The notes beneath the pieces were generated by a model. That model had not been told where the DNA came from. It searched no databases and saw only the letters and a list, made by a program, of their open reading frames with translations. A stretch of DNA of 64,000 bases, taken from assembly GCA_001910725.1 (NCBI GenBank), contig MJGA01000030.1, forward strand, positions 186,001 to 250,000, read 5' to 3'. Of this stretch, positions 54,341 to 63,977 are shown one piece after another. How positions within the stretch are numbered: position 1 is the first letter of the stretch; every line of letters begins with the position of its first letter. The position numbers and the translations under genes were made by a program. The stretch is from Phanerodontia chrysosporium. Its lineage: Eukaryota > Basidiomycota > Agaricomycetes > Polyporales > Phanerochaetaceae.

Positions 54341-55262
54341 GATTGAGCGTCGACATATGCTGCGAAAGACTCACCGGCGAGAGGACAGGTGTCCTTGGGA
54401 GCTCTCGCTCCTGCTCGGACGCGGTCTCGCCTGGACGTTCGGGTTGACGCGGTGAGTACTGCGGCGGTGGTGTAGGCGTGCGCATGGCGCGACGGACGCG
54501 CTCCAGGTCCTCCATGCTCGGCGCCATGCGGGCCACGACCTCGTTGCCTGACTCGTCCCCAAGGACGATCTCAATGGTGACTGAGACGGCAGCGGGCTCG
54601 TGTTCGGCGTGTTCGGCAAGTTCTGGTGCGAGTTCTTCTTCTTCCTCTTCATGCGCTTGCTGATACTGCGGCTGAACATGTGGGTGAGCGTCCGGTGCAT
54701 CGCTGGTGGCAAGGACGGTGCCGTTGGGGTCGAGGTGGAAGTCGGGGAGGTAGGCCGGGTCGTTGATTACGGCGGCGCTTAGCTCTCCGGATGGATGCAC
54801 CAAGAACAGGACCCCGTTGATGCCTCGCACGGCTACCCAAATGCCATTGCTGTGCGACACTTGATTGTTGCACGGGCACGGCAAGAAGGGACCGCGCAGC
54901 GGAGGCAGGTCTGCTTGTTCGGCGATGGTAGGTTCTTGCCTTCCTTCTTCGGCACTGCGGGAACTGATGCGCCACGAAGTGAGCGCCAATCTCTTTAGGA
55001 CTTCAGCCAGGACTGCATACCTGTCCACAACAGCGTCGCGGCCTCGAGGTGCGTAGGTTCGGCATCCGCCAATGACTAACACCTCAAGCGCACGAACCTC
55101 GATGCCCTCGACAAGGGCTTGACGGATGTCGGCGCTGATCACCTCGTTCGCGTCGCACAGGCCCCAGTGTTCAACGGGCTCGGCGGTTGCAGACGCGGGC
55201 GAGTGCTGGTGGGCAGGGGGTACAGGTACGTTGTTCTGTGCGTGGACATGTGTAGCTAACAC
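53544..55262 (-). CDS. Gypsy ORF3, unknown protein
   Basis: An open frame of 572 codons between ORF2 and pol. It has no ATG near its 5' end (it opens with GTG), so it is probably joined to ORF2 by splicing or frameshifting. The protein is acidic and Pro/Ser/Glu-rich, with a short globular start (IRQALVEGIEVRALEVLVIG) and end (LVRQAKHFWAQS). I recognise no domain. Its high GC and proline bias differ from the A/T-richer gag and pol, as does ORF2, suggesting a separate origin. Confidence 0.6.
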   Translation of the reverse strand: MLATHVHAQNNVPVPPAHQHSPASATAEPVEHWGLCDANEVISADIRQALVEGIEVRALEVLVIGGCRTYAPRGRDAVVDRYAVLAEVLKRLALTSWRISSRSAEEGRQEPTIAEQADLPPLRGPFLPCPCNNQVSHSNGIWVAVRGINGVLFLVHPSGELSAAVINDPAYLPDFHLDPNGTVLATSDAPDAHPHVQPQYQQAHEEEEEELAPELAEHAEHEPAAVSVTIEIVLGDESGNEVVARMAPSMEDLERVRRAMRTPTPPPQYSPRQPERPGETASEQERELPRTPVLSPVSLSQHMSTLNLAAAGSSDESAAPSRSSTTSIDPYDAPLRMGDLRQIEVIQDTRTVTPHPDAHPEAARPPAEPESSSQTADRPDTPFPDPPAQINIHETLLSYPTTFHTAEHVPTEPAYLPHPLGTWQHMHDTDNPPDIDMFTFSVANCTRAHILSMAGDTLSLARSRDITTFLVRKLTEPTRHLEDFECLLPYPECDGTPYLYAGEQLLVRQAKHFWAQSTDPIAAEQREICEFIELFRIDAPEASAVRNLRMRGDLGDIGCYRHMLCVCGYHRL

Positions 55263-57034
55263 GGGGGGCTAGGCATACCGCTGTCAGGCGAAGAATCGCT
55301 CCACTCGGTCGTCGTGGAGGCGGTGTCGCCATTCCAGCCATAGCTGCTGACATCGGTTGAGCTGGTGTCGCTGCTGTCCAGCCTCGGTGGTGAGTTCTGG
55401 AGTTCTGATTCGATAACATGTACGTGCATGCTGACGTCTTCAGCCTGTAGATCTTCGAAGGCCTGCGGATCGAAGGTAGCCGGCGTATGGACTTCGCTGC
55501 GCGAGTCCTCGCTGCTGCTATCGACATCCACGTGGATTAGGTCGTCGAAGGGATGCGGGTGGCGACAGGTGGGGATTCCGAGGCCTTCAACGTAGGAGAA
55601 CGCTTCCTCTAGCTTCTCCTGTGCCTCGATGTAACCCTCCTCCTGCATTCGGTTGTAGTACCGGTCCGAAAAGGTGAGTACGTCGTTCCGATCTTCTTCA
55701 AACAAATACCCTCGGCAGCCCGCGATCATGAGGATAGCGCGGACATGAGCAGCGTCGCTCGGGGCCCATTCGTCGGCACGGCTGTAGGCTTCGGCTGTGA
55801 CGCAGTCGTTGAGCAGCTCGGCGGTGACGCGGCCTAGGAAACGGATGGGTGTAGCGTCGCGGAAGGGTGGCCAGAGCAGGTAAGCCACTTCTCGGCTCGT
55901 AATCGTGATGGTTGACGGCGGGTTCTGTTCTCCAGCAGGCGGCTCCGTGTCTGGACGTTCCAGCGGCTTGCGCAGCCAGTACACCAGGATCCATCCCTGG
56001 AAATGCGTGCACTGGAGGCCTTCGAGAGCGTCCGGGGCGTTGTCGATGTCGTAGCACGACGAGAACTGGACCAGCTCACCGTTCTCAAGCCCAGGGATCC
56101 ACAGATGGATGTGCGGCGAGAAATGGTGAGTGATTTTCCAGCTCATATGGTCATGAACTCGTCGGGCTGACTCCATTTCGTTTTGGGTTCGATGCCCGGG
56201 TGTTGGCATCGGCATTATGCGTACTAGGTTGTCTGGGTCGCTCTGTGCAAACTGGCGCACCGCAGCTGTATACAGATCCACCCAATGGTTGTCAAACTGA
56301 CGACCAGCTGGGTTAAACGACGGCGGCGAGCTATCGGGCACGGGAGGCAAATCGGGCGGTTCAGGTGTATTGGGCATAGCGGGGAGGTACACAGGTTCGA
56401 GGTGAGTCCCGAACGAGTCCCCCTTCTGTGCGGGTACTGACTTATGCTTCGCTTGGGCCAATCGAAGCAGGGCACGCGCGGCGTCAAGCTCTTGAAGGTC
56501 GTAATCGGATACTGGTAGGTCCAACGCGTTACAGAAGAAGGCGACCGCGCGACTGACGTCTTCGTCCAGGGCGGGTGTGTTTACCGGTGTTGTGCGCTCT
56601 GACATAGCGGGCCAGGTGCGTGCAGGCGGCGGTAAGTCTCCCAGCGGCTTAAATTCGTCTTCCAGGTCGAATATTGCAAGCTGGAGGTCCTGCACAGGCT
56701 CCTGCCACAGCAGATCTGGGCCGGGGGTCCTTTCAAATGTGGACTCCCTTCGCGCATCGCTCAGCATCACGTCCTCATCTCGGACGATGCATAGTGGCAG
56801 GGGTCCGGGAACGGCGGTGTGCTCAACCTGAAACGGACGCATCGGCGGCTTTGGTGAGTCCCTTGCTTCGGTACGATCACTTTCTAACCATCTTGATTCT
56901 TCCTGTCGATTGGGGTGACTGCGCACCAGGGCTGTCGATCGCTCAGGCCGGGCCCGATTCGAGGGTCCATAGGCCTTGTGGCGTTCTATTACGGCTCCAG
57001 GTACGTTGGCTCCTTCATCGTTTGCGATCTCCAT
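55256..57034 (-). CDS. Gypsy ORF2, unknown protein
   Basis: An open frame of 592 codons starting inside the end of gag-pro (46-nt overlap in another frame). It begins MEIANDEGANVPG. The central part (HDHMSWKITHHFSPHIHLWI, then CTHFQGWILVYWL and REVAYLLWPPF) looks globular, and the C terminus is Asp/Ser-rich. No known gag, env or enzymatic motif is recognised. Base composition matches ORF3. An envelope-like, silencing-related or host-derived role is possible but unsupported. Confidence 0.62.
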   Translation of the reverse strand: MEIANDEGANVPGAVIERHKAYGPSNRARPERSTALVRSHPNRQEESRWLESDRTEARDSPKPPMRPFQVEHTAVPGPLPLCIVRDEDVMLSDARRESTFERTPGPDLLWQEPVQDLQLAIFDLEDEFKPLGDLPPPARTWPAMSERTTPVNTPALDEDVSRAVAFFCNALDLPVSDYDLQELDAARALLRLAQAKHKSVPAQKGDSFGTHLEPVYLPAMPNTPEPPDLPPVPDSSPPSFNPAGRQFDNHWVDLYTAAVRQFAQSDPDNLVRIMPMPTPGHRTQNEMESARRVHDHMSWKITHHFSPHIHLWIPGLENGELVQFSSCYDIDNAPDALEGLQCTHFQGWILVYWLRKPLERPDTEPPAGEQNPPSTITITSREVAYLLWPPFRDATPIRFLGRVTAELLNDCVTAEAYSRADEWAPSDAAHVRAILMIAGCRGYLFEEDRNDVLTFSDRYYNRMQEEGYIEAQEKLEEAFSYVEGLGIPTCRHPHPFDDLIHVDVDSSSEDSRSEVHTPATFDPQAFEDLQAEDVSMHVHVIESELQNSPPRLDSSDTSSTDVSSYGWNGDTASTTTEWSDSSPDSGMPSPPC

Positions 57035-60000
57035 GACGTAGGGGGCATTTCTTCAGGTGATTCAGTGGCTAACGAATTCTTGACGCGTTGCAGATAGTCT
57101 CGGGCTCGATCCACCAGCTGCTGGGAAGCTGACCACTGGATCTGGGCGAGACCGATCTCATACTGCCGTTCATACGAGCGGCGGTCTGACTGCGGGTTTC
57201 TCCATACATCGCCAGATATGTACGTTCCGTTTCGTTCGTCTGCTTCTACTAGAGCTAATTGCCGTTGGAGCACCATTAGCAGATGCTCCTCGGCAAGCCG
57301 TCGAGCCAGCCTGAAACGCTCCGCGTTGGCGAGCTCCAGCTTGCCAAGGACACGGTCAAGAACGCGTGTCATTTGCTCGGCTTCGGGCAGTGTCAGGTAC
57401 GTTTGCTTCCGTGGCCGCTCTCCTTCGCTCCAATCGTGGAGCTGACCTCGTTTCATAGGTCTTACACATTCAGGTGGGCGAGAACGGGGTTCCCACGTCT
57501 GGCGGTGCCCTGGAACATATAGCGGCGGGCTTGACGGGCTGAGGTGCATTGCCTCATACTGTCGAGCCAGCTCATCTCCAGCTTCGACGCTAAAGACGTA
57601 GTCTGGCGGCTCCGGTAAGTCGTCTGTCCATTCTTCCAGTGGGGGCGGTTCTTCATCGTCACTAACCTCACTCTGTCTCGCCTCTTGCAGCTGTATCGGC
57701 CATGCTTCGGTGAGTATTGTTCCTAGTCGGCTCTTCTGTGGGTCCAACTTCTTACCCACGAGTTCGGTCCATTTGGGGATGGTAGGTACGTTATTCTGCT
57801 TCTCAGTTCCTCGATCTTCTTGAATAACCTCCTCTGTAGGCATGACCAGTTGCGTTCTGGCTTCATGTCGTCGGGATAAGGCGTCTGCTCGTGCGCAGGC
57901 TTCAGCGAGACCCCACGAAGTTTCCATATCATGGACCATGGTGAGTATTTCGCGCTGCTCGTGAATCGCGTTTTCTAATCTCGTCAAGCGGGCAGAAATT
58001 TCCTTGTTCTCGGTTTCGTAGTTACAGGCGGTTGGTTCTTCGTATGCGGAGTCGTTGGTATGTAGTATTGCCTTGCAGCTGGAGATCAGTCCTCCACAGA
58101 ATCCACTGATCTTCTGCCACCAGCAGACGAAAGGGCCACCGCCTTCGGGAAAATGGCTGTCTTCATTCAGCAGCATTAACCCTCCGGGCATGGTAAGCGG
58201 TTCGTCTTCATCGGTGTCTTCCAGATTGCTGACTCTGCTTGACATCTCCTCTTCGGACTCCAGTTCTTCCTCGCAGGTGTAGTATACTTCAGGCTCAGTT
58301 ACTCCCTGGATTCCACTATCGCCTTCATATCCGTGTTCCTTGTCAGGCTGGATATTTCCTGTAGCATTCGTAGTATTTGTAGTGTTTATCTGGCTGTGTT
58401 CCTCTTGCGCCAGGACTGCGATTGCAAGCTTCTCTAGTTCCTCAACTAGTATTGATTCTGGCTCTTGCACATTGGGCTGTTCCAGGGCTTGGTGCGGGGT
58501 TTTTCTGGTCACAAGCCGCTCAGGCTCCTCTGAATGTGCTTGTAGGACCGACTCCGAGTGGTGCTCTGTTCGCCGACGCTTTCTGGTAGACTCGGTTATG
58601 AAATGCATAGCATTTTCACGGCGTAGAGGACGACCATGTGTTCTGGTTACGACTGGGGTGCTTCCATCTTGGACCGTGCCAGCATAGACCTCCAGTTGCC
58701 GAGCCACTTGTCGAGTACGTGCATCTTCCAGCTCATTAACTTGAGGATTAACACAAGCTTGTACTGACGCTGTAGATCGAGCAATGTATTCTGCGATTTC
58801 TGGGTCCATAGTTGGATCAGGCGTGACAAGTATTTCATAATTAACTTGTAAGGTCTTGTCCTTGAATTGCAGGTAGGTTCCATCAATACGTTCATCGATG
58901 CTGATGTAGTTGCCTCGTTGCCAAGGGCGTCCCAAGAGCAAGTCGAAAGGGGCCTTATTTCCAATGTACACATTGGCGTAGGTCAATACTGACCCACACG
59001 TGAGTGGTACATCAGCAACAAAGCCACTGAGGACTCCTTCCCCTCCATTGGCATCTCCCATGAGGATTTTCTTGGTTACGTCCATCGGTCGGCTGAGGCA
59101 GTTTAGCCATGCCTTGCGATGAGCAATGTTCAGCTGAGATCCAGTGTCGATGATGGCCAGGATGGGAATACCATCACATTCCATGCGTAACTTGATCAGT
59201 TGTCCGCGTGTGCGGGGCATAAAGGCTGCAGCGTAAGATTGCGGATCTAGTTCACTGGCTACTGCTAGCTTGGCAGAGGCTGAAGTGCGTGACTCCACAG
59301 GTTTCAGTGACTTGGGCTTGATTACTTCTTGCACCTGGTGGCTGACTTCCTTTGATACTGCCAGTAGTTCGCCCACAGCCATTGTTACAGGGGTGTTCAG
59401 CACTTTGTCCAATACTGAACGGGGGTTTACTTGTTTCTGCAACTCTGACTGTCGTGGAAATCGCTGCTCGTTAGGCGACGTCTCCTTCATAGTTATGTCT
59501 TGAGTGGCTGACTTCTTGGCTTTGCCCTTGTCTTCTTTCTTCGTCATTGCTCCTTGAGGGTCTTCCTGAAAGGCCTGATTATCTTGCGGATTGAACATTG
59601 GTGGGTGAACGTCAACAGGATGGGTTGGTTTAGGTTCTGACGCCTGCTTCTTGGGTATAACAGGCTCTGGAACTCTAGGCTCGAGGACATTTTCTTTGTC
59701 CTTACGCATGGACTTGCGTTGTGGAACCCATACCCCGTCAAACCTTTCCTTGCGAGCTTGCTGAGTAGACTTTTCAGATCTGATGGCAGGGTACATAACC
59801 GGTGGGCATAAGTCTTCATTGTCTGAACTGTCGCATGAGGTATTATCTTCATCGTCTGAGCTATACACATGACGGGTGGTGTAAACTTCGCGTGACGCTG
59901 AAGAGCTTGGTTCATCGGGTACTGAGATATAATGGCTGGTCGAGGCCATTATACGTTTGACAGCTGTGGCGATAGGTTCATCTAATGATTGACGGAAGAT

Positions 60001-61362
60001 GCGAGCTCCATTGGTAAAGATGTATCGTCCACGTGCATCACTTTGGATTATGCCTTTCTTTACCAGGTCTTGAAGTGCAGGGCACTGTGTCATGGTATGT
60101 CCAGCTTCTCCGCAGCCGTAACATTTACCATTGTTTCGAGGAGGTGGAAGACCGTCTACAGATCGCGCCATGTGCGGAGGAGTGTCCCGTCCAGGGTAAC
60201 GACCGGTAGGCCCTTGCTTTTCCTTCTGCTCCTTCGGGGTAGGAATAATATCACGTATAGCTGGATTACGGGTGTAGGCCTTGAAATATGTTGCAGCGTA
60301 TCGTGCATCATCAACAAACATCTTGCCTAGTTGTTCCACAAGACGGTCCAGCTCTGGGTCTTCGCTTTTCTTGGAGGACTTCCTGGAAGAATGACGAGTC
60401 GAGCGAGGTGGAGCATCTGAGTCTGAGTCAGATTCCTGCTCAAGTCCCCGATCAAAGCTGACGCGCTTGCGGCTGGTAACTCGCTTCTTCAGGCTCTTGC
60501 TATGCTTCTTTCGCGATTGTGACTCGCGTTCTTCTTCTTCAGAACTATTTGACAAGTCCGATTCACTATCGCTGTCTGAGCTATCCTCGTTATCGCTTTC
60601 TTCATCTGAGCTAAATCGCTCAGTGTCAAAGCGATCTCGCTTGAGGATACTTTCAGCAGCCTTATAGACGTCTTCAATTTCGAAGGGATCTTCCAGGTCA
60701 TGGTTTGGCTTTTGGGCCATGATCCTGGCTTCGAGGAGGTTGCGGAGGTTATGAGGAATTCCCATCCATAGATAGGTCTTGTAGTCTCTTTCTTGGATCT
60801 TGTTCTTCCTCATCAACCAACCTGCGATTCGTATGTACCCTCTGGTGTACCTCCACCAATGGGCAAGGTTCTTGATCTTCTTCTTTTCTGCCTTCTTGAT
60901 GTATTGAGCTAGATCTGCGTGCTTAAATCTGCGCTTATCCCGCTCAGCTTCATAGTACTTGCGGAAGTCTTGTACGAACACTGTCCAGTTCTTTACTTCA
61001 TAACTATGAAGTCCCTCCAAAGTCTCCTTGACTGTGCGAGAGCAATACTGGACCAGGTTCTCAATCTTCTCTGTGTCATTCGTGACATGATACTTGGTGC
61101 ATAGGCGTTGATAGAAGTAAAGGAAAGGTTCCACGTCTGAGTGCCTTCCTTTGAACTTCTTAGGAGCTCCCTTCGCTCCTGGTAGAGGTAGGTCGATGGC
61201 AGATAACGGCTGAGTCATGACTGTGTGAGTAGGTGCTTGAACAGGTGATGATGGTGATGGGGGTGATGACAATGACGATGATGAGGTGGAAGTATAACTT
61301 GGGGCGATAGATGATACGTCAGATAGACTTGGTGTGCTCAGGTCTTGTGACATATACAGCAA
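56989..61362 (-). CDS. gag: Gypsy gag-protease polyprotein
   Basis: An open frame of 1,457 codons. The N-terminal half is a retrotransposon gag: FKGRHSDVEPFLYFYQRLC, FRKYYEAERDKRRF and a Ser/Asp/Glu-rich basic stretch, then a CCHC zinc knuckle (CYGCGEAGHTMTQC, about residue 414) for nucleic-acid binding. A retropepsin follows with IIDTGSQLN (about residue 737) and LLLGRPWQ. The last 550 residues are an acidic extension without known domain, ending near a coiled-coil-like helix (RFRLARRLAEEHLLMVLQRQ). Capsid and protease are thus on one frame and pol on another. Intact, with no stop. The first ATG lies 47 nt downstream of the LTR. Confidence 0.88.
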   Translation of the reverse strand: MLYMSQDLSTPSLSDVSSIAPSYTSTSSSSLSSPPSPSSPVQAPTHTVMTQPLSAIDLPLPGAKGAPKKFKGRHSDVEPFLYFYQRLCTKYHVTNDTEKIENLVQYCSRTVKETLEGLHSYEVKNWTVFVQDFRKYYEAERDKRRFKHADLAQYIKKAEKKKIKNLAHWWRYTRGYIRIAGWLMRKNKIQERDYKTYLWMGIPHNLRNLLEARIMAQKPNHDLEDPFEIEDVYKAAESILKRDRFDTERFSSDEESDNEDSSDSDSESDLSNSSEEEERESQSRKKHSKSLKKRVTSRKRVSFDRGLEQESDSDSDAPPRSTRHSSRKSSKKSEDPELDRLVEQLGKMFVDDARYAATYFKAYTRNPAIRDIIPTPKEQKEKQGPTGRYPGRDTPPHMARSVDGLPPPRNNGKCYGCGEAGHTMTQCPALQDLVKKGIIQSDARGRYIFTNGARIFRQSLDEPIATAVKRIMASTSHYISVPDEPSSSASREVYTTRHVYSSDDEDNTSCDSSDNEDLCPPVMYPAIRSEKSTQQARKERFDGVWVPQRKSMRKDKENVLEPRVPEPVIPKKQASEPKPTHPVDVHPPMFNPQDNQAFQEDPQGAMTKKEDKGKAKKSATQDITMKETSPNEQRFPRQSELQKQVNPRSVLDKVLNTPVTMAVGELLAVSKEVSHQVQEVIKPKSLKPVESRTSASAKLAVASELDPQSYAAAFMPRTRGQLIKLRMECDGIPILAIIDTGSQLNIAHRKAWLNCLSRPMDVTKKILMGDANGGEGVLSGFVADVPLTCGSVLTYANVYIGNKAPFDLLLGRPWQRGNYISIDERIDGTYLQFKDKTLQVNYEILVTPDPTMDPEIAEYIARSTASVQACVNPQVNELEDARTRQVARQLEVYAGTVQDGSTPVVTRTHGRPLRRENAMHFITESTRKRRRTEHHSESVLQAHSEEPERLVTRKTPHQALEQPNVQEPESILVEELEKLAIAVLAQEEHSQINTTNTTNATGNIQPDKEHGYEGDSGIQGVTEPEVYYTCEEELESEEEMSSRVSNLEDTDEDEPLTMPGGLMLLNEDSHFPEGGGPFVCWWQKISGFCGGLISSCKAILHTNDSAYEEPTACNYETENKEISARLTRLENAIHEQREILTMVHDMETSWGLAEACARADALSRRHEARTQLVMPTEEVIQEDRGTEKQNNVPTIPKWTELVGKKLDPQKSRLGTILTEAWPIQLQEARQSEVSDDEEPPPLEEWTDDLPEPPDYVFSVEAGDELARQYEAMHLSPSSPPLYVPGHRQTWEPRSRPPECVRPMKRGQLHDWSEGERPRKQTYLTLPEAEQMTRVLDRVLGKLELANAERFRLARRLAEEHLLMVLQRQLALVEADERNGTYISGDVWRNPQSDRRSYERQYEIGLAQIQWSASQQLVDRARDYLQRVKNSLATESPEEMPPTSWRSQTMKEPTYLEP

Positions 61363-61390
61363 ATTGTGCCGCTACTGGGTTATTTCCCCC

Positions 61391-61406
61391 CTCGCGGTGG
61401 GCTCCA
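61391..61406 (-). promoter_or_regulatory. Primer-binding site of the Gypsy element
   Basis: Two bases after the 5' LTR the coding strand reads TGGAGCCCACCGCGAG. The TGG start is the expected complement of a tRNA CCA tail. Which tRNA ends CTCGCGGTGGGCTCCA cannot be told without the host tRNA set. Confidence 0.7.
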
Positions 61407-61408
61407 GA

Positions 61409-62455
61409 TGACGCGATCAGGGACGGATACTCTATGTGAAAGAGCGGCCGTTTGCCGAGTTCCCTGGACCAGTCGTTAGGTCGAGAGTTCCCGGGTGTTC
61501 GTGGGGAGAAGTGTAAAGTAGCGGGATCTTGGTGGAGAGGGTGATGAAGAGGATGTATATGGGCGTAGATGAGGAAGGGGGCTGGTGAGTGTGACGATGT
61601 ATCAGGACGAGTTTCCTTATGCCGGTGTATAACCTTGAACAAAGATCTAGTATTACTTGGATAGAAGTGTATACTAGATACAACAGGGAGGGTACAAGAT
61701 AGTGTCTACAGCGTTAGACACTAGCCTGCAAATAGTCTTTTCGCTCGTGAGGCTACTAAGACCAAAGGCGTGCTTGACTTCGTAACGTGACTTGACTTTG
61801 ACTTGACTTGACTTGACTTGACTTGACTTTAACTTGACGGCGTAAGCCTGTAGACGGGTTCTACAAGACTTGAATACTCACTGGATACCGGGTGTATCAC
61901 AATGAGGAAGCAGACCAGGCAGGCGTAAGATGCGGGGCAAGGTAGGCTTCTTTTATTGCTATCTACAGCAGGGGTATTTATACTAGTCTGAAAGTATTGC
62001 AAATTCCTCTGAAAGCCTTACACATCACGACAGATGGACTGTGTCATTGATTTGTAAGATCAGAAGTTACGCTCTGTAATGACGACGTCGTGATTGGTGA
62101 TAGCGATGTCATGCTTTGTAATGACGATGTCGTGCACTTGAAATGAATAGGCCTTGCATCGTAATTGACCAGGCTGGCCTAGGCATTTGTGTAAGAGGTT
62201 TCAGCAGGGGTTTTGCAGATGCTGTGATGCAATAGTTAGTGAAATTATGATATTCTGGAAGGGCAGACAGCGAAATGGGGCGAGTATGAGAGGAGGAGTG
62301 GCGTGTGGGCGCTAGGATCATGCCAAATAGGGTAGTGCTGGCCATATAGAGGTATTGAGTAGGCCTGAATAGATGTAAGAGTGCAGGGTACCGGTCTCTT
62401 CTATTCTTCGCCCTATTTCTCATGTTCTTGTGCCAAACAGGTTTGGCGCAGGACA
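61409..62455 (-). repeat. 5' LTR of the Gypsy element
   Basis: 1,047 bp, the partner of 48374-49420; it should carry the element promoter. Confidence 0.93.
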
Positions 62456-63977
62456 GCGGCATATGTTCTGTTTCCGTGACACTATGGAGGCCGCTCCTGC
62501 GGGTGAGTGGCGTTGCAGTTGCTCTGCCGGTACTCATCGTTTGGGACGCTACGCGCCACAAACAGGGCCGTGCGTACCACCGCTCGGGGGCGCTGCATCA
62601 CCAACATAATGCCACATCGCTCGAGTCAGTTTCCTCATGACATTTCAATGGAACAGACAGCCCTGTTGCGGAGCAGGGGCTCAACGCTGTACGAGGGAGG
62701 GCGAATGAGGAGGTCGATGACAAGGCGCAGCAGAGCGGGTCACGCGGCGACGAACAAACTTACGCAGCTGTCTGTCCGTATTGACCAAGGTAATATTAGT
62801 GCTTGTAACTACAATACAATCTGGGGCTTACCTGTCTGTATTGACCAAGAGGTCGAGATGATGGACAGGAGCGAGAGATGCTACCTATATATACTACGAG
62901 AGTTCAGGGCAGGCTGTACGGTTACATAAGCTGATGGGCAGTGCTCAGCACAGCCGGCGAGATGTAAGCCTGCTCCGAGCAGACTTCCCCTTTTCAGTGT
63001 ATTATGTAATACTCAGACCCTTGTCGATGCCGCCTTCACTCTCGCACCTCTCCTTAGACTACGACCACCCACTTGTACACATACATACTCAACGCCTGTG
63101 CACGCTTAGGCAATACAGCGCGGTCCAAATAGTTCGTCTGACCGCGCGCGCGCACCCAGTGTTCTCTGCTCGGCCAGCAGGGTTCCACGAGACTGCGACG
63201 CGGGCTGCGCGGCGAGGCTATACCGGGGCTGTGTCATGAGGCTGCGTCAGCTGGCAGTGTTCCGAGGCTGCAGCGGGCCGAGGCTGTGTCAACAGGATGA
63301 CAGCTCGGGGTGTCTCGGTGAGAGGAGTCATCAGGGATGACAGTGCCTCCTCGGCGATCCGGGGGACCGATTGCAAGGCAGACCGGTGATCCGGGCAGTG
63401 TCTGAGCGCGCAGCGGGATGTGCTGCCGTCTAGGGGTGATGCGCCATCAGGGCGCTGGCACTGAATGGCCAGGTGCTGAGTGTGGGCGGCTAGGACTCCA
63501 GACGGCGCGAGGGCTGCTCGCCCGTTGGATTAATCGAGGAAAATGGCCAAAAATCGGCGAAAAATAGGGCGACACCGTCACATCCATGACAAGCCCCAGC
63601 TCTTCTCTCCTGGTGCGCAAGTGTCTACAGCCCAAGAGCTGAGCGTGCCCATGGCATCCGAGTACTCGTGCGCCAGCTGCTTTGTGCAACGCCACAACGA
63701 CCACGTCCGCATCTGGCATACAGTGCGTCAGCGGTATGTGCGTTCCTATGAAGTGCTATGCGTCACCATCTCGCCGAGGCGTGTGCTGCTGAGGACGATG
63801 TAGAGACGGACATGCGTTACCAAGTGCTACAGATATCCTGCGTCGTTTGCAGCACTGAGTGGGGGTATAAGAGCTCAAGTCGCATGTCGTGCTCTCCTCA
63901 CTTCAGTAGCTCTCGGAGCTTCAGTTACCTTGAACACCACACTACCCTTCTCCATCCTACAAAGCCAGTGTTTTTCA
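62456..63977. other. Stretch between the Gypsy element and the last gene
   Basis: About 1.5 kb without a recognised gene. The words CTGTC-TGT-ATTGACCAAG occur twice (about 62769 and 62831), and GAGGCTGYGTCA-like words recur at 63215-63290. The 3' part is the promoter of the next gene. Confidence 0.45.
63865..63871 (+). promoter_or_regulatory. TATA box
   Basis: GTATAAGAG lies about 110 bp upstream of the ATG at 63978; a CT-rich leader (CTACCCTTCTCCATCC) follows, as in strongly transcribed fungal genes. Confidence 0.5.

Larger units (their letters stand above)
48374..62455 (-). mobile_element. Complete Ty3/Gypsy LTR retrotransposon, 14.1 kb
   Basis: Two LTRs of 1,047 bp bound the element, each starting TGTCCTGCGCC and ending GCGTCA on the coding strand. 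The 4-bp repeat GCGG flanks it (48370-48373 and 62456-62459). Coding order on the minus strand is gag-protease, two extra frames, then reverse transcriptase-RNase H-integrase. Integrase after reverse transcriptase makes it Ty3/Gypsy. A GPY/F module is present and no chromodomain is seen. All long frames are open and the LTRs appear identical by eye, so insertion is recent and the element may be active. At 14 kb it is unusually large for the superfamily because of the extra frames. Confidence 0.93.

Noticed and set aside
63200..63300. Tandem repeat of GAGGCTGYGTCA-like words
   Set aside because: Spacing is irregular and copies are few; could be chance in GC-rich sequence.
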